A stretch of DNA of 64,000 nt from Flavobacterium sp. LC2016-12 (GTDB lineage Bacteria; Bacteroidota; Bacteroidia; Flavobacteriales; Flavobacteriaceae): the NCBI RefSeq assembly GCF_015351595.1, contig NZ_JADKPT010000007.1:124001-188000 (forward strand), written 5' to 3'. The position numbers and the translations under genes are program-made. Numbering within the stretch: the first letter of the stretch is position 1; each line of letters opens with the position of its first letter. Below the pieces are notes generated by a model, which was not told the origin of the DNA, did not search any database, and worked only from the letters and a program-made list of their open reading frames with translations. Shown in pieces: positions 42,502-52,175 of this stretch.

Positions 42502-45408
42502 TTATTTAAGACAGCTTCTTAAAATACTAACCGGGTGCTGTGCTTCCCTACTCGTTCCATCATAAATTTGATGACGACAGCTGGTTCCTGCAGCGGCGAT
42601 TTTTACATTTTCAGCCGTAGCTCGCACTTTTGGGAATAAAGTATCTTCTCCCATTTGCATACTTACCTGATAATGTTCTTTTTCGTAACCGAAAGATCCT
42701 GCCATTCCGCAACAGCCCGAATTGTAAATCGTAACCGTAGTATTGGTTGGCAAATTCAGCATCGCGAAAGTCGCTTCAACAGAACTCAATGATTTCTGAT
42801 GACAATGTCCGTGAATTTTGATTTCTTTCTTTTCATCCGAAAATGAATCCGGTTTAATTTTACCATCTATAATTTCCTTTTTAAAGAATTCTTCGATCGT
42901 AAAAGCATTTCGGGATAACTTCTCAGCTTCTTCCTTATCATCAACCAGGCGAAGATATTCATCCCTGAAAGTTAAAATAGCAGAAGGTTCAATACCAACC
43001 AAAGGCGCATTGCCTAAAACCAAATCTTTAAAAATGTTGACATTGTGATTGGCTATTTTTTTTGCTTCTTCTAAAAAACCTTTAGATAAATAAGCTCTTC
43101 CGCTTTCTTCGTGGTCGATAACCAGAACCTGATAACCTAATTTGGTTAATAATTCGAAAGCATCGATTCCGATATTTACATCATAATAATTGGTAAATTC
43201 ATCTACAAACAAATACAATCTTCCGTTCGGAAAATTCATACTTGTAGGTTTATGATTTTCGTGCCATTTTCTGAAAGTTTTTTTTGCCAAAAGCGGCACT
43301 TGTCTTTCCGGCGCAATTCCCATACTTTTTTTAACCAGCGACTGATTCGAAATAAAGTTGGTGATCGACGGAAACAAACTTCCCATCTTATTAAGTTTTG
43401 CGTTGTGTGCAAAAATTTTGTTTCGGGTTGAGAAACCGTTTGCTTTTTGGTATTGGTATAAAAATTCGGCTTTTAAAGTAGCAACATCCACATTACTCGG
43501 ACATTCGCTGGCGCAGGCTTTACAGCTCACACACAACTCAAAAACTTCGTATAATTCTTTCTGGTCGAATTTATTTTCTTTCTCAGAATACGTCAAATAT
43601 TCACGTAGCGCATTCGCTCTTGCACGCGTGGTTTCTTTTTCATTTTTGGTCGCACGATAACTCGGACACATCGCTCCTCCAGCCGATGGCAATTTTCTGC
43701 AATCTCCGGAACCGTTGCATTTTTCGGCCGCACGCAAAATCCCTAAACTGTCTGAGAAATCCTGAAACGTTTTAATATCCGGTTCTACCCTGCCCGAAAC
43801 CACACGATGGTTTTCATCCATCTTTAAAGCGTTCACAATCTTACCGATATTCAAAACCGAATTCGGGTCAAAAGCCAATTTAATACGTTTCAGTAATTCA
43901 TAATTCATTTCGCCAATCATAAACGGAATAAATTCACCGCGCACAATTCCGTCGCCGTGTTCCCCGCTTAACGAACCTCTATATTTCTTCACCAAAATCG
44001 CCACATCGGTCGCGATGGTTCTAAAGAGTTTTAAGTCAGATGTTTTCTTCAAATTCAAAACCGGACGCAAATGCAGTTCGCCCGCACCCGCATGTGCATA
44101 ATAAATCGCACCTTGTCCGTGACGCAGCATCATCGCCGAAAACTCCGCAATATAAGCTGGTAAATCGCTCAATTCAACCGCTGTATCTTCAATAGAATCG
44201 GCTGCTTTGTCGTCTCCTACTATACTTCCTAAAAGTCCAAGGCCGGCTTTTCTAAGTTCGTTTACTTTTTCAATATCCGCTCCGTAAATTTTTACAAGTG
44301 CGTAGCCAAAGTTATTTTTTTCTAAATCGGAAACTAAAGCATTCGCCTGATTTTCCGCATCTTGCGCGTCGTGCGAAGCTACTTCAAACATCATAATCGC
44401 TTTCGGTTCTCCAACCAAAAAGAAACGGTTTTTAATGTGTTCGCGATTCGTTTTCGTACAATCCAGAATCGTGTCATCGATCATTTCTGCGGTGTACAAA
44501 TGATGTTTCATCGCTACCACAACAGATTCCAGCGATTCCTGAATGCTATGATAATGCGCCACCACCATAATATTATTAGCCGGCGGTAAATCGTCTACTT
44601 TTAAAGTGATTTCATAAGTAAAGGCCAAAGTTCCTTCGCTTCCGCAAAGTAATTTTCCTAGATTGATTGTTGGTTCCGTTCCGCCAAACAAATCCGATTT
44701 CAGTAAAATATCAACCGCATAACCCGTATTTCGTCTGTGAATCTCCGGTTTCGGAAACTCTTTTACAATTTCATCCTGCGTTGCTTTTACCGAAAGTTCG
44801 TCGTAAACGCTTTTGTATATTTTATTTTCTAAGGTATCGCCTTTGGTTTTCTCGATGAATTCCGCCGAAGTCAGTTCCTTAAAAACCACTTCCGATCCAT
44901 CGCTCAAAATCGCTTTGATCTCCACAATTTTATCGCGCGTCACGCCATAGCGAATCGAGGTCGTTCCCGAAGAATTATTCCCCACCATTCCGCCAATCAT
45001 ACAGCGGTTGGATGTAGAAGTATTCGGGCCGAAAAACACGCCATGTGGTTTCAGAAACAAATTCAGTTCATCGCGAATCACGCCGGGCTCGACCGTAACT
45101 GTTTTTTTAATCGGATCGAAATTCAGGATTTTGGTAAAATTCTTCGAAACATCGACTACAATTCCGTCACCCACGGTTTGTCCGGCCAGCGAAGTTCCCG
45201 CTGTTCTTGGCGTAATCGAAATTTGATGCTCCCCCGCAAACCGAATCAGTTTACTAATATCTGCGATCGTTTTAGGCACGGCAACCGCTTTTGGTTTAAT
45301 CCGGTACACCGAAGCATCGGTCGAATAAAGTGTTTTATGAAGATCATCGTATAAAAGTGTTCCTTCCAACGATGCTGATAATTGTTCTAAATCCTTAAGT
45401 AGTGACAT
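42502..45408 (-). CDS. FAD-linked oxidase with Fe-S and CCG domains (GlcD/D-lactate dehydrogenase-like)
   Basis: A 968-residue oxidoreductase. The start is placed at MSLLKDLEQLS (45408); the frame is open 31 codons further but without support. The N-terminal FAD-binding type-4 domain (VAVPKTIADISKLIRFAGEH, TPRTAGTSLAGQTVGDG) is followed by the FAD-linked oxidase C domain (SLSGEHGDGIVRGEF). Next come ferredoxin-type Cys groups CNGSGDCRKL...CPSYR and CVSCKACASECPSNVD, then a CCG domain with GHCHQKSL and GCCGMAGSFGYE. This fusion of GlcD-, GlcF- and Fe-S modules is typical of D-lactate or 2-hydroxyacid dehydrogenases feeding the quinone pool. Confidence 0.88.
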   Translation of the reverse strand: MSLLKDLEQLSASLEGTLLYDDLHKTLYSTDASVYRIKPKAVAVPKTIADISKLIRFAGEHQISITPRTAGTSLAGQTVGDGIVVDVSKNFTKILNFDPIKKTVTVEPGVIRDELNLFLKPHGVFFGPNTSTSNRCMIGGMVGNNSSGTTSIRYGVTRDKIVEIKAILSDGSEVVFKELTSAEFIEKTKGDTLENKIYKSVYDELSVKATQDEIVKEFPKPEIHRRNTGYAVDILLKSDLFGGTEPTINLGKLLCGSEGTLAFTYEITLKVDDLPPANNIMVVAHYHSIQESLESVVVAMKHHLYTAEMIDDTILDCTKTNREHIKNRFFLVGEPKAIMMFEVASHDAQDAENQANALVSDLEKNNFGYALVKIYGADIEKVNELRKAGLGLLGSIVGDDKAADSIEDTAVELSDLPAYIAEFSAMMLRHGQGAIYYAHAGAGELHLRPVLNLKKTSDLKLFRTIATDVAILVKKYRGSLSGEHGDGIVRGEFIPFMIGEMNYELLKRIKLAFDPNSVLNIGKIVNALKMDENHRVVSGRVEPDIKTFQDFSDSLGILRAAEKCNGSGDCRKLPSAGGAMCPSYRATKNEKETTRARANALREYLTYSEKENKFDQKELYEVFELCVSCKACASECPSNVDVATLKAEFLYQYQKANGFSTRNKIFAHNAKLNKMGSLFPSITNFISNQSLVKKSMGIAPERQVPLLAKKTFRKWHENHKPTSMNFPNGRLYLFVDEFTNYYDVNIGIDAFELLTKLGYQVLVIDHEESGRAYLSKGFLEEAKKIANHNVNIFKDLVLGNAPLVGIEPSAILTFRDEYLRLVDDKEEAEKLSRNAFTIEEFFKKEIIDGKIKPDSFSDEKKEIKIHGHCHQKSLSSVEATFAMLNLPTNTTVTIYNSGCCGMAGSFGYEKEHYQVSMQMGEDTLFPKVRATAENVKIAAAGTSCRHQIYDGTSREAQHPVSILRSCLK

Positions 45409-45891
45409 TTTTGCTGAATATGATTTGACAAAAATAAGTTTTTTTTTAGGTTCAGAGGTGCAAAGGGACAAAGGTTCAGAGGTTTTTTCCACGATTGTCA
45501 TCCTGAGCGGAGTCGAAGGCTTTTGAAAATTGGAATTTGGGATTTTTTTTATTGGTATTTACCCCAAATGTCACCCTGAACGGAGTCGAAGGCTTATGAA
45601 AACTACACTTCATATTAACTAATACGTGAAAAAGTTTGGAATTTGGACTTGAGCCCTAGCGAACAGGCACAGCACTTTTTTTATTGGAAGTTTTAGAAGC
45701 TATTTCCTGCTATCCGTTTCAATCTTTTGTACCGAACCCCGGCAAAAAAGGATTTCCACTGCTATCAGGGCTAGGGCATTCTTTTTCATAAGAAAGTTTA
45801 TCTAAAGTTAAAATTTGTAAGAAAATTATTTTATTTTAAGAAAAATATTATATTCGTTGATTATAAGATTTTATTTACAAATAAATACAAT
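45409..45891. repeat. Repeat cluster, including variable-centre repeat copy 2
   Basis: Three repeat types in 480 bp. First, GGTTCAGAGG/AAAGGGACAAAGG units (45450-45485). Second, two copies of CCTGA-R-CGGAGTCGAAGGCTT (near 45503 and 45574). Third, an inverted copy (45650-45785) of the element at 38603: on the minus strand it begins GCCCTAGCCCTGATAG and ends TAGCAGGAAATAGCTTCT, but its centre (CCGGGGTTCGGTACAAAAG) differs. A promoter for the next gene was not identified with confidence. Confidence 0.7.
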
Positions 45892-48015
45892 ATGTCGAAA
45901 TTAAAAATATTTGGAAAAGCCAATCCTGTAGTCGGTATAAAAGAATATTATTCAATTCATGATTTTTTTGGTAGCTCCGACCCTGCTTCATTGGATCCAT
46001 CACACTTTCAAAGTTTATCTGATGAGCAAATTAAATGGTCCATTTGGATTTTAGATGGAGTTTCATGGCTAAAAATAACAGAAAACAATAAGACAGGAAA
46101 GACTGTACATTATACTTTTTCTCAAAAAAGTCTCAATAGAAAAGGTATAAGAATGCTGGTGGACGCTAATGGCGAAAAAGCTGTTCTTGATATTACAACA
46201 CAAAAAACATCACAATCCAAAATAATAAAGATTGATCTCTTAGATTCAAATTATGATAAAAGAACACCTGACAAACCATTTGCCTATGGCGATTGGATTA
46301 TTGCACGTGTACATTGTGTAGCGATGGAAAGATATCCCATTACGGTTACTTTATGGGAAGACGATGGAGATAAGGCTAAGCAAGATACCACCAACGTAAA
46401 AATAGAAGTAAAAAAAGGCAATGTTTTAAATGGAACCGCTGAAGTTTCATTTTATTTAAACCCAAGTCATGTCTGGCTTGCCAATGCAAAATTAGCGCCC
46501 GGAGATAAAAACGAAGGTGCAACTCATGAATATTACGTAACGGCAGAATTTCTTGAAAAAATCCCAAAAAGAGTTGCCAGCATGAATACAAATGTGCCCA
46601 ACCCCGACTATAAACCTGAAATTGAAAAACCAAAACCTCAAATTCCCGCCTCTAATAAAGAACCTTCAAAAAAAGAGCAAAAAGGAATAAATAAATCTGA
46701 GCAAAAAGTTCATGACTATCATGAGCAGAAGGTAACTGTGCAAAATAAAGTTGTATTTAATCATATGGATCCCATTAATAGTTTGATGACGGTTAGTGTG
46801 GATCCTGATTGGTGGAAAACGAAAGAGGAAAAAAAACATCAAATTTGTGAATATGAAGCCAGAGTAAAAGCATTTCTCAGAATGTTACGTGTTGGCGAAG
46901 GAACAGATTCTGAAAGAGGTTACACTACACAATTTAGTGGAAAGCAATTTTCAAATATGAGCAACCATCCTCATGAAATTATATCGGCAAATGGATATTT
47001 CTCTTCAGCTGCTGGAGCATATCAAATTATGTCAGATACTTATGACGGATTGGAAACATACAGAACTAAATATAATATTTTAAATTTTAATCAGGAATCA
47101 CAGGATAGATTATGCATTGTAATTTTAAAACATAATTATACTACTGATAGGCCAAATAGTTTTTATAATCCTATTTATTGGAAAAATAAGGATAAAACAA
47201 TTCGGGATGTAGAAAAGGAAACTAAAATAAAAGATAGGAGAAAAAAATTTAAAGGTCAACAAGCTGATATCATTAAATTAATAATTGATAACGATATCAA
47301 AAAAGCAACCTTACTATCAAGTCTATGTTGGGCTAGCTTACCAGATTCTCCATATGGTCAACCTACAAAAACAATACAGGAATGTAAAGCAAATTATGAG
47401 AAATTTTTAAAAGAAGAACTTACCAATCAACAAACATGGAAATTACACTTAAAAGAAGGTTTTTTAAAAGAATTTGGATATAGCTGCTGTGCAGAACAGA
47501 CAGAATTTCAATCCGGTTCTTGTGATAAGTGCAATGAAAATCATTATGATGTAGCAAAAACTGAACATTGGATTACTCAGAAGCCTCACGAATGTTGGGC
47601 AGCAAGCGTTAAAATACTTAAAAATTATGGCATAATTGGAGGAACTAATATTAATCCTATTTATACTGTTGACCAAAAAGGAAATAAATTAAACGTACAA
47701 AATGCTCAAGCTGGTTTAGATTATATTGATTCTCAACTTAAACTTGGTAAACCTGTAATTGTTGGACTAGATGATAACTTAAGAAAGAGCACTTACAATA
47801 CTCATAAAGCCACGGATCATTTTTTTGTAATCGTGGGTAAAGGTTGTGAAGATGGGAATATATATTATCGCTTTTTTGATGTAGGTTCAAAAATTAGTGA
47901 AGAAGGAACAGCTGAAAAGAATAAATTATACTTACAAGATAATTTAATGTTAGTAGGCAAAAGCTACGGAAACACCCATAATTATACAGTAACAGAAGTC
48001 AGAAGAAACAATTAA
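45892..48015 (+). CDS. Bifunctional cell-wall effector: lysozyme plus cysteine peptidase
   Basis: A 707-residue protein without signal peptide. The N-terminal 220 residues (KPFAYGDWIIARVHC, VTLWEDDGDK) resemble the delivery or adaptor domains of Bacteroidota secretion effectors. A Pro/Lys-rich linker follows (about 225-270). Residues about 320-400 resemble lambda-type endolysin/GH104 lysozymes: FLRMLRVGEGTDS with the catalytic Glu, then HPHEIISANGYFSSAAGAYQIMSDTYDG. The last 140 residues look papain-like: ECWAASVKIL with the nucleophile Cys and TDHFFVIVGKG with the His. Two wall-degrading activities fit a type VI or contact-dependent antibacterial effector. The two lipoproteins that follow could be immunity proteins. 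Confidence 0.65.
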   Translation: MSKLKIFGKANPVVGIKEYYSIHDFFGSSDPASLDPSHFQSLSDEQIKWSIWILDGVSWLKITENNKTGKTVHYTFSQKSLNRKGIRMLVDANGEKAVLDITTQKTSQSKIIKIDLLDSNYDKRTPDKPFAYGDWIIARVHCVAMERYPITVTLWEDDGDKAKQDTTNVKIEVKKGNVLNGTAEVSFYLNPSHVWLANAKLAPGDKNEGATHEYYVTAEFLEKIPKRVASMNTNVPNPDYKPEIEKPKPQIPASNKEPSKKEQKGINKSEQKVHDYHEQKVTVQNKVVFNHMDPINSLMTVSVDPDWWKTKEEKKHQICEYEARVKAFLRMLRVGEGTDSERGYTTQFSGKQFSNMSNHPHEIISANGYFSSAAGAYQIMSDTYDGLETYRTKYNILNFNQESQDRLCIVILKHNYTTDRPNSFYNPIYWKNKDKTIRDVEKETKIKDRRKKFKGQQADIIKLIIDNDIKKATLLSSLCWASLPDSPYGQPTKTIQECKANYEKFLKEELTNQQTWKLHLKEGFLKEFGYSCCAEQTEFQSGSCDKCNENHYDVAKTEHWITQKPHECWAASVKILKNYGIIGGTNINPIYTVDQKGNKLNVQNAQAGLDYIDSQLKLGKPVIVGLDDNLRKSTYNTHKATDHFFVIVGKGCEDGNIYYRFFDVGSKISEEGTAEKNKLYLQDNLMLVGKSYGNTHNYTVTEVRRNN

Positions 48016-48016
48016 A

Positions 48017-48877
48017 ATGAGAAAAACAACAATTTTATATTTTATATTAATATTATTGGCATCCTCATGTCAAGATAAAAAACAAACAAATAAAAACAAT
48101 ATTAACGACAGTCAGATTTTGTCAAATATTGAAAAGCATACATTCTATCGTGTAACTCAAAATGGAAAAGAAAGGGTAATTTATCAACCTTGTGATGCAA
48201 ATATTGAAAAATATATAGTTTATCATGATAGTATCTTTCATGATTTAGGGCAAGAATTTTATACGTTTAAAGTCTTATCACAGAAGAATGAAAATAATAA
48301 ATACAAATATTCTGGCGAGTATATTTTTGGTAAGACTGCAATCAGCAAAGAAAGTATAACTTTTGAAGCAATTGATAATAACAAAAAATATTGGAAAATT
48401 AACAATGAATTATTCATAGACAGCCTTTACGCTAATACGATTATACATAAGCAACAGTCGTGTAAAGAATGTTATGAGGGTTGTGAGGGTAAAGAAAAAG
48501 AGACAAAAGTTAGTTCTATTAATGGAAAATGGGGAACAAATTGTAATAATCCAATAGGGATAACAGTAAAAGAAAATGAATTAATAATATGCGTTGAACC
48601 AAATAACTATTATATTCATTTAACTAAGGTTAATGAAAAAACAGGAGACAAAACCCTAAAATATAAATTGAATAGACTTGAAGGTGTTAGCTCAAAGGAT
48701 GTTTACTCAGAAAGCTATTTAAATGATAATGAAATTGCAACTATCAAAATTTTGGAGAATGATAAAATAGAATTTAATTGGCTCGGTTTTTATAATAAGG
48801 TTAACAAAGAAAGGCAATATACAGACCCAATTATTAGTGATTACAATCCTATTTTATTAGAAAAATGTAAAAATTAA
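48017..48877 (+). CDS. Lipoprotein, possible immunity protein, 286 aa
   Basis: A short signal peptide with lipobox LASSCQD (Cys at about residue 18) is followed by a 265-residue periplasmic domain with a Cys cluster (CKECYEGCEGK). Family not recognised. It starts one base after the effector stop codon, so it is co-translated with it. The position, lipidation and lack of enzyme motifs fit an immunity protein guarding the periplasm against the lysozyme or peptidase part of the effector. Confidence 0.6.
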   Translation: MRKTTILYFILILLASSCQDKKQTNKNNINDSQILSNIEKHTFYRVTQNGKERVIYQPCDANIEKYIVYHDSIFHDLGQEFYTFKVLSQKNENNKYKYSGEYIFGKTAISKESITFEAIDNNKKYWKINNELFIDSLYANTIIHKQQSCKECYEGCEGKEKETKVSSINGKWGTNCNNPIGITVKENELIICVEPNNYYIHLTKVNEKTGDKTLKYKLNRLEGVSSKDVYSESYLNDNEIATIKILENDKIEFNWLGFYNKVNKERQYTDPIISDYNPILLEKCKN

Positions 48878-48945
48878 ATTTTAATAATAAATATTTGTTT
48901 TTGAAGATACGCTCCTGACTTTATTCTATAAAAAATAAATTAAAA

Positions 48946-49887
48946 ATGAATAAAATAACCCTCTTTGTAATATTTTTATTTTCTCTACAACTTGTAAGTT
49001 GCCAACAAACCCCTGAAAAAAATCAGGCAATAAATATTGATGATAAATCAGTTACAAACAATTTCTTTAAGCAATTTACCAAAATATATGGCGACGATGG
49101 ATTATTAGAAACTGGAAATTCAGATCTAAAAAAAGGAGGATTTGAAATATATTTAGTTTCTAAAATTGGTGCTAAAAATTGGTACAATAACGTAATTAAA
49201 AAACAAAGTTATGATTCTGCTTTGAAAGCAATTAATCAATTATCTCCTCAAAAAATTAGTTCTGATTTTGACATTTGGATATTTTATACCGACAAAAATT
49301 ATTTAACAGAACTTGAAGACGGAAGTCTTGGTCCTAAAATCCCAGGAATAATCGAATTATACTATTTAAAATCGGGAGAAAAGACTTGGCAAAAAATTGA
49401 CAGTTATTCGCTAAAAAATGATGATGATGATAGAATTAAATCTTTCACATGGAAACAAACAAAACTTCAGGATATAATTGATCAATCCAATATCAAGAAA
49501 GATGAAAATAAAGATTTTTCATCTCTTCAAAAAGTAACACCTTCAAATAAATGGTTTGGAACGTATAGTGCTTATTATAGTTATGGAAAAATTGGAGGAG
49601 AAAATGCAGGTTGGACTTTAGATATAAAAATCTCAAATGATAGCATTATAGCTTCTGGAGATGGATATCAAATAGGTTTTACAGATTTATTAATTGCTAA
49701 AGAAAATGGGAATGAATTATTATTAAATCATTTCAAAAACTTAAATGGTTATAATTTAGGATCAAAAATGAATCCTGAATTTGTACTAATTGAAAATAAA
49801 GGAAAATACTTTATTAAAACAAAATGGATTGACAGTGATATCATAACAAAACCAAAAGAATTAGGTTATGAGATTTTAAAAAATTAA
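48946..49887 (+). CDS. Lipoprotein, possible second immunity protein, 313 aa
   Basis: Signal peptide with lipobox LQLVSCQQ (Cys near residue 19), then a soluble domain rich in Lys/Asp with a C-terminal beta-rich part (WFGTYSAYYSYG, GGENAGWTLDIKISNDSIIASGDGYQIGF). Not recognised as a named family. It follows the first lipoprotein after 68 bases, probably in one transcript with the effector. Either lipoprotein could be the immunity protein for one of the two catalytic domains. Confidence 0.55.
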   Translation: MNKITLFVIFLFSLQLVSCQQTPEKNQAINIDDKSVTNNFFKQFTKIYGDDGLLETGNSDLKKGGFEIYLVSKIGAKNWYNNVIKKQSYDSALKAINQLSPQKISSDFDIWIFYTDKNYLTELEDGSLGPKIPGIIELYYLKSGEKTWQKIDSYSLKNDDDDRIKSFTWKQTKLQDIIDQSNIKKDENKDFSSLQKVTPSNKWFGTYSAYYSYGKIGGENAGWTLDIKISNDSIIASGDGYQIGFTDLLIAKENGNELLLNHFKNLNGYNLGSKMNPEFVLIENKGKYFIKTKWIDSDIITKPKELGYEILKN

Positions 49888-49904
49888 AATTATTAAACCC
49901 TCTA

Positions 49905-49927
49905 CTGGCGCGAGACGCTCGCGCCAG
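49905..49927. repeat. GC-rich palindrome, copy 1
   Basis: CTGGCGCGAG, ACG, CTCGCGCCAG: a perfect 10-bp stem after the second lipoprotein gene. The last 15 bases recur at 51832-51846. It is strikingly GC-rich in an AT-rich setting and may be a terminator or an inserted mini-repeat. Confidence 0.8.
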
Positions 49928-49970
49928 CAGGAGCCCTCATGCAATATTTACATTCCCTACTTACAGCACT

Positions 49971-50192
49971 TTACTTTGATTTGTTGACAGTGTAAATTCC
50001 TCCCACAAGTAAAATGACGCCCAGCCCTAAATAAAGGTATCCCTGTTGTTTACCTGATTCGTTGGACGCATTAATTTTTAGTCCCAAAAAATTAATTTCT
50101 TTTGTATTATCAGCTATTTTGTTGATACCTATATATCCCACACCGAGACTAATAACGATTAGAATTATTCCTATTATTTTTGATGGATTCAT
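49971..50192 (-). CDS. Small membrane protein, 73 aa
   Basis: Two transmembrane helices (IIGIILIVISLGVGYIGINKI and GYLYLGLGVILLVGGIYTV) separated by a short polar loop (DNTKEINFLGLKINASNESGK). Small two-helix proteins of this type are common in Bacteroidota and of unknown function. No operon partner. Confidence 0.6.
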   Translation of the reverse strand: MNPSKIIGIILIVISLGVGYIGINKIADNTKEINFLGLKINASNESGKQQGYLYLGLGVILLVGGIYTVNKSK

Positions 50193-50500
50193 GTTTTTGA
50201 ATTTAATTGTTTCTCTAATTTAAGAAAAATATTTTTCAATCAGATGATAATATTCATTTTATCCTAATTGATGAGGGAACATGAAACCCTTCAATCCCAA
50301 ATAAACACTTTGGAAAATAGCTTTTTTTGGTTGAATGAATTAGCCGAAGTTTTAAATCCTTAATTTGAGTTTGGAATAAGATTATGATTTTATAATAAAT
50401 AGAAAACCTCGATTTTAAAAAGATCGAGGTTTTTTTGTTTGATTTCAGTACGACCCATACACTTGATCAAGTAGAACACAGCAAGAGATCATATCTAGCT
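50193..50500. other. Intergenic region with terminator
   Basis: The only clear element is the hairpin AAACCTCGAT (50404-50413) / ATCGAGGTTT (50423-50432) with T runs, placed to stop transcription of the DUF3800 gene. The rest is AT-rich and featureless. Confidence 0.6.
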
Positions 50501-51643
50501 TTACTTATCCAATAACTTTTTAAATTCTATAAATACTTCTTTTTCTAATATGTCTAATTCATTACCAGTAGCAAGTTTAATAGCCTCTCTAGCCTCCCTT
50601 ATTCTATTAAGCATCGGCAAAACAATTCTTTTCCCATGGTTTATAAAACTATCAAGATCTTTAGAACTGGAAGGGATTTTATATCCATCTCTACCAGAAG
50701 CAATTAAGATTCCTTGGTCTCGAAGATTCCCAATAACTTTACTACGGAAATATTCTGGCCTCAAAATTTCATGACGACTTGGATTTAAGTGGCTGAAGAT
50801 TTCTTTAGTCGTTATATATCTATTTTTAATATTTGCACGTTGAAATAATAAAAGTAATTTGAGCAAGTTAATCTGATCAATTTTTTGTTGATCAGTTCCT
50901 TTTTCTGTTTCAATAAATGTTTTTATCCTTTGATGGCAAACTGAAGCAATTTGTGGATCAAAGTTCTCATCTAAATTTGTAGCAACTAGTTCTTCGAAAG
51001 AATAATTATTAGGAAAAAAGTCTAAGCTTGCAATTTTTGGTGCAAGCAATCTTTGAAAGTCGTCACTGTGTTCTGATTTTTTTGTTTCATCAAAAATATA
51101 TCCTAACGTTCCAGCCACAAAATCAGCTAATTGTATATAAAAACTTTGTTGACTATTTTGAATATTAAACTCTGAACCTGAAAATAAATTCATTTCATGA
51201 TTCTTTTCAACATATTTTTTGAATTCCCTCATAAAATCATTTCCCCCATGTTCATCAACATAAAGTTCTAGTCTTGGAAATGTTCTATAGAGTTCTTTAT
51301 AAACTAAGTTATTCAAGTATTTATAAAAAGACTTTTTGATTGCAAATCCTTTTCCAGCTAGTTTTGTTTTATCTACAATTACTGCATAGATTGAAATATC
51401 GAGTTTTGCAATATCTTCCAGAATCCTCTTTCTTCTTGAATGATTTTGAGCAACGCCACTTGATTTCATTTCGCCGGTTTGAAAACCATGTTTCTTTCTT
51501 ATAAAATCAATACCATCATGAAGCTTTTCTAAATTCTCATTTTTGCAAATAACTGTTGCCACTATAAAATGACTCCCTTGTGTTTTAAACTCAAAAGAAT
51601 TATTTCCAAATTCATCGGCAAAAGCAGTAATACTTTGTAGCAT
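50501..51643 (-). CDS. DUF3800 protein with C-terminal winged helix
   Basis: A 380-residue protein. The DUF3800 domain (RNase H-like, residues about 5-230) is seen in ITAFADEFGN with the first Asp, ELYVDEHGGNDF with a central Asp/Glu pair, and FYIQLADFVAGTLGYIFDE with the C-terminal Asp, all expected metal ligands. The last 150 residues (NRYITTKEIFSHLNPSRHEILRPEYFRSKVIGNLRDQGILIASGRDGYKIP) look like a winged helix. DUF3800 genes are frequent in defence islands and mobile elements; the activity is not established. Confidence 0.7.
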   Translation of the reverse strand: MLQSITAFADEFGNNSFEFKTQGSHFIVATVICKNENLEKLHDGIDFIRKKHGFQTGEMKSSGVAQNHSRRKRILEDIAKLDISIYAVIVDKTKLAGKGFAIKKSFYKYLNNLVYKELYRTFPRLELYVDEHGGNDFMREFKKYVEKNHEMNLFSGSEFNIQNSQQSFYIQLADFVAGTLGYIFDETKKSEHSDDFQRLLAPKIASLDFFPNNYSFEELVATNLDENFDPQIASVCHQRIKTFIETEKGTDQQKIDQINLLKLLLLFQRANIKNRYITTKEIFSHLNPSRHEILRPEYFRSKVIGNLRDQGILIASGRDGYKIPSSSKDLDSFINHGKRIVLPMLNRIREAREAIKLATGNELDILEKEVFIEFKKLLDK

Positions 51644-52175
51644 ATTGTTCCCTAAAATGAGGTGTTTTATTCATATCTGTTTCAAAATCTATATAATTTA
51701 TCAACATTGTAATATGAAATTATTTAGCAATTTAAGCATTTTAGTTCTTAATGCAAACATAACACAGCTAGCCATAGCATCTCTCTTGTGAACACTTCAA
51801 GTCTTTTGTTTAAAAGTTTGGTGGCACGACTGAGACGCTCGCGCCAATACAGGGCGTGAATGAACACGGATTTATATCCTGTCTATATTTAGCTTCTAAT
51901 AAAGTTACAAAATGTGTTATAAAATTGACGTAGTTGGCTAAAATTTCTTTCATATATAATTTAAAAATTATGATATTAATTAATCTCTTTAGAATTGTCC
52001 TCGTTTTTTTAGGTTTTTAGTTTTGTATATTTGAGATTTGAGATTTGAGATTTGAGATTTTTTAAATTTTCGCGGTTATTTTACATCTTTATAATTACTT
52101 ACGAGTAAAAATTTCATTTCTAAATATCTTTAGTATAACTACAATAGTTGATAGACGACAAAAATTAATTCAGTC
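51644..52175. other. 532-bp gap with repeats
   Basis: It holds GAGACGCTCGCGCCA (51832-51846), a second copy of the GC-rich repeat seen at 49912-49926, and four tandem TTTGAGA units (52030-52057). A TATCTTTA near 52128 is one base off the -7 consensus and may serve the GHKL gene. No gene is visible. Confidence 0.55.

Noticed and set aside
45650..45785. tRNA gene (the GGGGTTCGGTAC segment resembles a T arm)
   Set aside because: No cloverleaf, anticodon arm or acceptor stem can be built; it is part of a dispersed repeat.
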